Shown: positions 5,476-10,000 of the stretch, in pieces
How positions within the stretch are numbered: position 1 is the stretch's first letter
How the letters are laid out: each line of letters starts with the position of its first letter
Assembly: GCF_020217025.1 (NCBI RefSeq)
Contig: NZ_JAIWOF010000118.1
Location: 1 to 10,000, forward strand
DNA from: Flavobacterium sp.
GTDB lineage: Bacteria; Bacteroidota; Bacteroidia; Flavobacteriales; Flavobacteriaceae
Reading direction: 5' to 3'
DNA: 10,000 nt
Notes under the pieces: generated by a model
What the model was told of the DNA's origin: nothing
The model's database searches: none
Seen by the model: only the letters and a program-made list of their open reading frames with translations
Program-made: the position numbers and the translations under genes

Positions 5476-7671
5476 ATGAATCCACACGAAATTGATTTAC
5501 ATAAAGAATTAAAGAAATATTTTGGTTTTAACCAATTCAAAGGGCTTCAGGAACAAGTAGTTAAAAGTATCATCACAGGAAATAATACCTTTGTGATTAT
5601 GCCTACTGGTGGTGGAAAGTCGCTTTGTTATCAGTTACCAGCCTTGGTATTGGAAGGAACTGCAATTGTGGTTTCTCCGCTGATTGCCCTAATGAAAAAC
5701 CAAGTAGATGCGATTCGAAGTTTAAGTTCAGAACAAGGAATTGCCCATGTTTTGAATTCTTCATTGAATAAAACTGAGATTGCCAAAGTAAAAAAAGACA
5801 TTACTTCGGGCATAACAAAATTGTTATACGTAGCCCCTGAATCGTTAACAAAGGAAGAATATATTGAATTTTTAAACAGTGTTAAAATATCATTTGTAGC
5901 TATTGACGAAGCACACTGTATTTCAGAATGGGGACACGATTTTCGTCCTGAATATCGTAACTTAAGAAATATCGTTCGCCTTTTAGGCGATGTGCCTATG
6001 ATTGGTTTAACCGCAACTGCTACTCCAAAAGTACAAGAAGATATCTTGAAAAACTTGGATATGCCTGATGCGAATACTTTCAAAGCTTCGTTTAATCGTC
6101 CAAACTTATATTACGAAGTACGTACTAAAACTAAAAATGTAGAATCGGATATTATTCGATTCATCAAACAACACAAAGGAAAATCAGGTGTTATTTACTG
6201 TTTGAGTCGTAAAAAAGTGGAAGAAATTGCACAAGTTTTACAAGTCAATGGTATTAGTGCTGTTCCCTATCATGCAGGTTTAGATGCTAAAACGAGAGCA
6301 AAACATCAAGACATGTTCTTAATGGAAGATGTAGAAGTTGTAGTTGCAACTATTGCTTTTGGTATGGGAATCGACAAGCCAGATGTTCGTTTTGTAATTC
6401 ACCATGATATTCCAAAATCATTAGAAAGTTATTATCAAGAAACAGGTCGTGCTGGTCGTGATGGTGGTGAAGGACATTGTTTGGCTTACTATTCGTATAA
6501 AGATATTGAAAAGTTAGAAAAATTCCTTTCAGGAAAACCGGTTGCTGAACAAGAAATTGGTTTTGCGTTGTTGCAAGAAGTCGTTGCTTATGCCGAAACT
6601 TCTATGTCGCGTCGTAAATTTTTATTACACTATTTTGGTGAAGAATTTGATGATGTTAACGGAGAAGGTGCCGATATGGATGATAACGTTCGTAATCCAA
6701 AGAAAAAAGTCGAAGCACAAGAGCAAGTCGTTACGTTGTTAAAAGTAGTTCGCGATACTAAGCAGTTGTTCAAGTCGAAAGAAGTCGTTTTAGCGCTTGT
6801 AGGTAAAGTAAATGCAATTATTAAAGCACAAAAAATAGATGCGCAACCTTATTTTGGTAGTGGTTCTGGTTTTGATGAAAAATATTGGATGGCGTTAATT
6901 CGTCAAGTTTTAGTGGATGGTTTATTAACGAAAGATATTGAAACATATGGTGTGTTGAAGATGTCAGAAAAAGGAGAAGCATTTATTAAAAAGCCAGTTT
7001 CTTTTATGATGTCGGAAGATCATGAATATAATGAAGAAGAAGATGAGGCAATAGTAACTGCAGCAAAATCTACAGGAACTGCCGATGAAGCTTTAATGAC
7101 TATGTTACGCGATTTACGTAAAAAAGAAGCTAAAAAACTAGGTGTTCCACCGTTTGTAATTTTCCAAGATCCTTCTTTGGAAGACATGGCGTTAAAATAT
7201 CCAATTTCTATTGATGAACTAAGCAATGTTCATGGAGTAGGAGAAGGAAAAGCTAAAAAATATGGAAAACCATTCGTTGATTTAATCAATCGATATGTAG
7301 AAGATAACGATATTATTCGTCCAGATGATTTGGTAGTAAAATCTACCGGAGCTAATTCTGGATTGAAGTTGTATATCATTCAAAACGTGGATCGAAAACT
7401 AGGCTTAGACGATATTGCGAAAGCCAAAGGCTTGGATATGGATGGTTTGTTGAAAGAAATGGAACAGATTGTATATTCAGGAACGAAATTGAATATTCGC
7501 TATTGGATTGATGAGATTTTAGACGAAGATCAACAAGAAGAAATTCACGATTATTTCATGGATTCGGAATCCGATAATATCAAAGACGCTTTAAAAGAAT
7601 TTGATGGCGATTACGATATCGAAGAACTCCGTTTAATGCGAATTAAGTTTATTAGCGAAGTAGCGAATTAA
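5476..7671 (+). CDS. recQ: ATP-dependent DNA helicase RecQ, zinc-ligand-less, with C-terminal extension
   Basis: RecQ is a 3'-5' superfamily 2 DNA helicase acting in recombination and repair of stalled forks. Domain order: helicase lobe 1 with Q25 (motif 0), Walker A PTGGGKS (43-49, K48), DEAH (144-147) and the RecQ-specific aromatic loop SEWGHDFRPEY (150-160); helicase lobe 2 ending with motif VI QETGRAGRDG (321-330); zinc-binding subdomain remnant (about 340-410); RQC winged helix (about 415-508, GSGSGF..W..L); HRDC (about 536-612); and a last segment (614-731) resembling the helix-turn-helix tail of Bacteroidota RecQ proteins. The zinc subdomain keeps the arginine pair and YFGEEF, but the four ligands of E. 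coli RecQ (C380, C397, C400, C403) are replaced by S378, N395, G398 and M401. At 731 aa it is longer than E. coli RecQ (about 610). It is monocistronic and ends before a hairpin terminator. Confidence 0.95.
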   Translation: MNPHEIDLHKELKKYFGFNQFKGLQEQVVKSIITGNNTFVIMPTGGGKSLCYQLPALVLEGTAIVVSPLIALMKNQVDAIRSLSSEQGIAHVLNSSLNKTEIAKVKKDITSGITKLLYVAPESLTKEEYIEFLNSVKISFVAIDEAHCISEWGHDFRPEYRNLRNIVRLLGDVPMIGLTATATPKVQEDILKNLDMPDANTFKASFNRPNLYYEVRTKTKNVESDIIRFIKQHKGKSGVIYCLSRKKVEEIAQVLQVNGISAVPYHAGLDAKTRAKHQDMFLMEDVEVVVATIAFGMGIDKPDVRFVIHHDIPKSLESYYQETGRAGRDGGEGHCLAYYSYKDIEKLEKFLSGKPVAEQEIGFALLQEVVAYAETSMSRRKFLLHYFGEEFDDVNGEGADMDDNVRNPKKKVEAQEQVVTLLKVVRDTKQLFKSKEVVLALVGKVNAIIKAQKIDAQPYFGSGSGFDEKYWMALIRQVLVDGLLTKDIETYGVLKMSEKGEAFIKKPVSFMMSEDHEYNEEEDEAIVTAAKSTGTADEALMTMLRDLRKKEAKKLGVPPFVIFQDPSLEDMALKYPISIDELSNVHGVGEGKAKKYGKPFVDLINRYVEDNDIIRPDDLVVKSTGANSGLKLYIIQNVDRKLGLDDIAKAKGLDMDGLLKEMEQIVYSGTKLNIRYWIDEILDEDQQEEIHDYFMDSESDNIKDALKEFDGDYDIEELRLMRIKFISEVAN

Positions 7672-7730
7672 TTCTCAATTTTTGAAATAAGGAACACCGA
7701 TTGAAATAATTTGAGAAATTCTAAAAATAA

Positions 7731-7768
7731 AAAATCCAAATTCTATTTAAAGAATTTGGATTTTCTTT
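7731..7768. terminator. Bidirectional rho-independent terminator between recQ and the DUF983 gene
   Basis: A perfect 14-bp inverted repeat, with arms 7731-7744 (AAAATCCAAATTCT) and 7751-7764 and loop ATTTAA, has T-rich sequence to its right and A-rich sequence to its left. It can terminate both convergent transcripts and abuts the DUF983 gene's stop codon at 7769-7771. Confidence 0.88.
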
Positions 7769-8131
7769 TTACATCGAATACTCCTTAAACATATAAATCC
7801 AGATAATTCGCGATAGTTTAATATTGACTAAGGTTAGACTTAAAATCACAACTCCAATAATCGGAATAATTCGCAAATCGAATGTTTCTTCAAAAAATGG
7901 CATGCAGATAAAGTAAGTCATTAATGCTTCTGCAACGCCCAATCCGTAACTAACAAACATCGCTCCAAAGAAAAAACCGGGTTCTTTTTCAAATTTTGTT
8001 CCGCAATTGGAACAATTTTCATGCATTTTCGGGAAACTAAAACTAAAATGTAATAATCCTTTTTCGAAAATCTTTCCTTTGTTGCAATTGGGACATTTGT
8101 TTCCCAACATGTTTATAACGGTTTTTAACAT
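7769..8131 (-). CDS. DUF983 family membrane protein with zinc ribbon
   Basis: The protein has 120 residues. The N-terminal half carries two Cys pairs, C13-P-N-C16 and C40-S-N-C43-G, forming a probable zinc ribbon. Between them is an FSFSFPKMHENCSNC stretch, then the family's characteristic EPGFFFGAMFVSYGL segment leading into the first of two membrane helices (about 53-75 and 88-110). DUF983 proteins are small, mostly uncharacterised membrane proteins of Bacteroidota and Alphaproteobacteria; I do not assign a function. The ATG at 8131 is kept because similar proteins start about ten residues before the first Cys pair; M8 (8110) is a possible alternative. It is a single-gene unit, divergent from the AraC-type regulator with about 90 bases between them. 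Confidence 0.85.
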   Translation of the reverse strand: MLKTVINMLGNKCPNCNKGKIFEKGLLHFSFSFPKMHENCSNCGTKFEKEPGFFFGAMFVSYGLGVAEALMTYFICMPFFEETFDLRIIPIIGVVILSLTLVNIKLSRIIWIYMFKEYSM

Positions 8132-8147
8132 TGCTTTTTATTTTTAG

Positions 8148-8155
8148 CAAATTTA
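8148..8155 (-). promoter_or_regulatory. Putative -7 box for the DUF983 gene
   Basis: On the minus strand TAAATTTG (8155 down to 8148) is an exact TAnnTTTG match 16 bases before the DUF983 ATG. No TTG is present at the usual -33 distance, so the call rests on the -7 box alone, and the leader would be only about 10 bases. Confidence 0.35.
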
Positions 8156-8221
8156 AGCGATTATAATTTAAAAGAGGTTTTGTATTTTCCCATATTATAG
8201 CACAAAAAAGACATTTTTGAC

Positions 8222-9088
8222 ATGAAGAAAAACGAAGTTTACGAAATTAAGAAGTTTAAACGCAATTTCTTTCATCACAATTTATATGTCAATACGTTTC
8301 AAAATCATTTAAAAGAGCATCGTTTTATTGAGTCTTTACACCGACATGATTTTTATGTTTTGGTTCTGTTTACTCAAGGAACGGGTTTGCATAAAATAGA
8401 TTTTGATGAATTTGCAATTGCAAAAGGAAGTTTTTTCTTGATGCAACCGGGGCAAATTCACCTTTGGGAACTTTCTTCAGATATTGAGGGTTACATTGTT
8501 TTCTTTTCTAAAGAGATTTATAATTTACATTTCAGAGACAAGAAAATTGAAGAATATTTGTTTTTTCAATCGTCTAAAAACAATCCCGAATTGCAATTGA
8601 AAGATAAGGAATTGAAGCAAATTCAGCCTTATTTTGATTTAATGGTAATTGAAAATGAACAAGACAAATTGCATAAAAAAGACAAAATGCTCAACTTGTT
8701 AGATTGTATTCTGATTGAAATTTTAAGAATTTATAATGTCGATTCTAATCATTTAACTTCCGCTTATAATCATAAATTGAAAGAATTTGAATTGTTATTA
8801 GAGCAGTTTTATAAAACCGAAAAGTCGCCTTCGTTTTATGCAGATAAAATGGCAATAACCTTAAAACACCTCAATAGAATTTCAAAAAACATACTGAATA
8901 TTACCATTACCGAATTAATTACCAGAAGAGTAATTTTAGAAAGCAAGCGTATTATGGTAGACCAAAACAAAACAATTGCTCAAATTGCCGATGAATTAGG
9001 CTATTCCAATTATTCTTATTTTTCAAAATTGTTTAAAAAAAGTGTTGGAATAACTCCAACAGAATTTGTCAATCAACTTAAAAATTAA
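8222..9088 (+). CDS. AraC-family transcriptional regulator with N-terminal cupin domain
   Basis: This is a 288-residue cytoplasmic DNA-binding protein. The N-terminal part (about 15-105) is an AraC-type cupin sensor: LHRHDFYVLVLFTQGTG with H40 and H42, then KGSFFLMQPGQIHLW with H80. This histidine pattern and the PGQIH turn are typical of effector-binding AraC cupins, which usually sense small molecules. The C-terminal part (about 200-286) is the double helix-turn-helix: FYADKMAITLKHLNRISK (first HTH), then IAQIADELGYSNYSYFSKLF and the closing KKSVGITPTEFV signature. It is probably an activator. The target is unknown; the divergent DUF983 gene is the nearest candidate, but I see no matching operator repeats in the gap. 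Its stop codon overlaps that of the next minus-strand gene, so the 3' ends are antisense to each other. Confidence 0.92.
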   Translation: MKKNEVYEIKKFKRNFFHHNLYVNTFQNHLKEHRFIESLHRHDFYVLVLFTQGTGLHKIDFDEFAIAKGSFFLMQPGQIHLWELSSDIEGYIVFFSKEIYNLHFRDKKIEEYLFFQSSKNNPELQLKDKELKQIQPYFDLMVIENEQDKLHKKDKMLNLLDCILIEILRIYNVDSNHLTSAYNHKLKEFELLLEQFYKTEKSPSFYADKMAITLKHLNRISKNILNITITELITRRVILESKRIMVDQNKTIAQIADELGYSNYSYFSKLFKKSVGITPTEFVNQLKN

Positions 9089-9321
9089 TTTTGATAGATT
9101 TCACCACGATGTGGTTTTAAGATATCTCTAAAGGTAATCATGTCTTTTTCATCTACCACAATGAAAGCAATCGCGTGCATTTCGTTGATGATTTCAAAAC
9201 CTGTTTTTTCTAAAGTGATTTTCTCTTTTTCTAAATATTCGTTTAGATGAATATCATGATGTTCCGCTGTTTTGGCTGCGGCTTCTCCTCTAAAATCCCA
9301 AATTAGTTTTATTTTTCGCAT
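9085..9321 (-). CDS. Small conserved-looking hypothetical protein, 78 aa
   Basis: The protein is short, soluble and charged, with no membrane segment, signal peptide or Cys. It begins MRKIKLIWDFRGEAA, contains a His-rich stretch (AEHHDIHLNEYLEKE, about 19-33), a predicted beta strand MHAIAFIVVDE (about 48-58) and ends with DILKPHRGEIYQN. The alternating strand-helix-strand pattern suggests a small ferredoxin-like alpha/beta fold of the kind seen in YCII or antibiotic-biosynthesis-monooxygenase-like dimers, but I do not recognise a named family. Evidence that it is real: it fills the gap between the AraC gene and the FAD-protein promoter, has its own -7 box 20 bases upstream of its ATG, and resembles proteins I recall from other flavobacteria. 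Function unknown. Confidence 0.7.
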   Translation of the reverse strand: MRKIKLIWDFRGEAAAKTAEHHDIHLNEYLEKEKITLEKTGFEIINEMHAIAFIVVDEKDMITFRDILKPHRGEIYQN

Positions 9322-9340
9322 TTTGTAAGTTTCAAAGAAG

Positions 9341-9348
9341 CAAAGTTA
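9341..9348 (-). promoter_or_regulatory. Putative -7 box for the 78-aa protein gene
   Basis: Minus-strand TAACTTTG (9348 down to 9341) matches TAnnTTTG exactly, 20 bases from the ATG at 9321. It is part of a run of three CTTTG units at 8-bp intervals (plus-strand CAAAG at 9333, 9341 and 9349). No -33 TTG lies at the standard distance. Confidence 0.4.
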
Positions 9349-9369
9349 CAAAGTCAAGGTTCAAATTAC

Positions 9370-9377
9370 TATTTTTG
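9370..9377 (+). promoter_or_regulatory. Putative -7 box for the FAD-dependent oxidoreductase gene
   Basis: TATTTTTG at 9370-9377 matches TAnnTTTG exactly, 24 bases before the ATG at 9402. No clear -33 element is present. It is back-to-back with the minus-strand -7 box at 9348-9341. Confidence 0.4.
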
Positions 9378-9401
9378 CAGCATAATTAACAAGAATACAT
9401 T

Positions 9402-10000
9402 ATGCCACGCGAATTTCAATTTCAAGTTTCACCCGAAGTAGCCGCAAACGAAAGTTTGTTAGCCCAACATGTAGCCAAGTTATTTCAGGTTAGCCCAAAA
9501 GAAATTCAAAAAGTGGATGTTTTAAAACGTTCGATAGATGCGCGTCAGAAAGCCATTAAAATGAATATTAAGGCGAATGTTTTTTTGGTTGGAGAAGATT
9601 ATGTTGCTTCAAAAATTGAATTACCTGATTATCCCAATGTTACCAACAAACAAGAAGTAATTGTAGTAGGAGCAGGTCCAGCTGGATTATTCGCTGCTTT
9701 GCAATTAATCGAATTAGGCTTAAAACCAATCGTTTTAGAACGTGGAAAAGATGTTCGTGGTCGTCGTCGCGATTTAAAAGCGATTAATCGTGATGGTATC
9801 GTAAACGAAGATTCCAATTATTGTTTTGGAGAAGGTGGAGCCGGAACGTATTCCGATGGAAAATTATACACACGCTCAAAAAAGCGCGGTGATGTTGATC
9901 GTATTTTAGAGCTTTTTGTAGGATTTGGTGCAACACCGGATATTATGGTGGACGCTCATCCGCATATTGGTACTAATAAGTTACCTCAAATTATTCAAGA
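9402..10000 (+). CDS. NAD(P)/FAD-dependent oxidoreductase, 5' part (runs off right edge)
   Basis: About 199 codons are visible from the ATG at 9402 with no stop. The N-terminal 80 residues form a basic alpha/beta domain (MPREFQFQVSPEVAANE, then DVLKRSIDARQ) preceding the dinucleotide-binding fold. The Rossmann motif VIVVGAGPAGLFAA has GAGPAG at residues 90-95, followed by the acidic end of strand 2 in IVLERGKDVRGRRRD. Next comes the family-specific EDSNYCFGEGGAGTYSDGKLYTR segment, split here as NYCFGEGGAG and TYSDGKLYTR, which places it in the large group of uncharacterised FAD-dependent dehydrogenases (COG2509-like, usually around 520 aa). These are cytoplasmic flavoproteins of unknown substrate. 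The gene has its own -7 box and is divergent from the 78-aa gene. Family assignment is good; function is open and the C-terminus is not visible. Confidence 0.85.
   Translation, partial: MPREFQFQVSPEVAANESLLAQHVAKLFQVSPKEIQKVDVLKRSIDARQKAIKMNIKANVFLVGEDYVASKIELPDYPNVTNKQEVIVVGAGPAGLFAALQLIELGLKPIVLERGKDVRGRRRDLKAINRDGIVNEDSNYCFGEGGAGTYSDGKLYTRSKKRGDVDRILELFVGFGATPDIMVDAHPHIGTNKLPQIIQ

Noticed and set aside
5631..6083. 150-codon open frame on the minus strand inside recQ
   Set aside because: It lies entirely opposite the helicase core of recQ, its translation has no recognisable motif, and no promoter is evident; it is an antisense shadow.
7667..7720. Imperfect inverted repeat around AATTCTCAA and TTGAGAAATT after recQ
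   Set aside because: Pairing is interrupted and loop is long; the perfect hairpin at 7731-7764 is a sufficient terminator.
8212..8219. CATTTTTG resembling a -7 box before the AraC-type gene
   Set aside because: It misses the first consensus base and ends two bases before the ATG, leaving no room for a leader; I do not call a promoter for this gene.
9629..9817. 62-codon minus-strand frame inside the FAD-protein gene
   Set aside because: It is antisense to the Rossmann motif coding sequence, with no independent support.
1..10000. Mobile elements, CRISPR arrays, toxin-antitoxin pairs, anti-phage systems, tRNA or rRNA genes
   Set aside because: No transposase, integrase, long terminal repeats, regular spacer arrays, or RNA-gene-like sequence was seen. 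The GH25 muramidase and RecQ might suggest phage or defence context, but their neighbours are housekeeping genes.

Overview
The window looks like an ordinary, densely coded stretch of core chromosome from a member of the Bacteroidota, most probably a Flavobacterium-like Flavobacteriaceae. The DNA is strongly AT-rich, no gene has an obvious Shine-Dalgarno sequence, several upstream regions carry the Bacteroidota -7 box (TAnnTTTG), and the left edge encodes a PorV/PorQ-type outer-membrane protein of the type IX secretion class. I see no insertion sequence, prophage, CRISPR array, tRNA or rRNA.

Layout, left to right. (1) Positions 1-535, minus: 5' part of a PorV/PorQ-family gene with a signal peptide, running off the left edge. 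A 183-base divergent intergenic region follows, with a good promoter for the next gene and a 13-bp direct repeat. (2) Positions 725-2319, plus: a two-gene unit, pssA (phosphatidylserine synthase) and a membrane-anchored GH25 muramidase, coupled by a TAATG stop/start overlap. (3) A strong hairpin at 2329-2366 lies between convergent units. (4) Positions 5390 down to 2362, minus: a tight four-gene cluster, kdsD/kpsF (arabinose-5-phosphate isomerase), tatC, an AhpD-like small protein and lptB. (5) Positions 5476-7671, plus: a RecQ helicase that has lost all four zinc-ligand cysteines and carries a C-terminal extension. (6) A second perfect hairpin at 7731-7764, then a minus-strand DUF983 zinc-ribbon membrane protein, divergent from an AraC-family regulator (8222-9088). 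(7) A 78-residue conserved-looking hypothetical protein on the minus strand, whose stop codon overlaps that of the AraC gene. (8) From 9402, the 5' third or so of a large FAD-dependent oxidoreductase running off the right edge.

The common theme is the cell envelope: phospholipid headgroup synthesis (PssA), peptidoglycan cleavage (GH25), the committed step to Kdo for LPS (KdsD), the LPS-export ATPase (LptB), folded-protein export (TatC) and an outer-membrane PorV-like protein. RecQ, the AraC regulator and the FAD protein are independent units.

I found no convincing new multi-gene system. The points most worth following are the zinc-less RecQ, a cysteine pair in an enlarged periplasmic loop of TatC, the redox-type AhpD-like gene placed between tatC and lptB, and the pssA-GH25 coupling.
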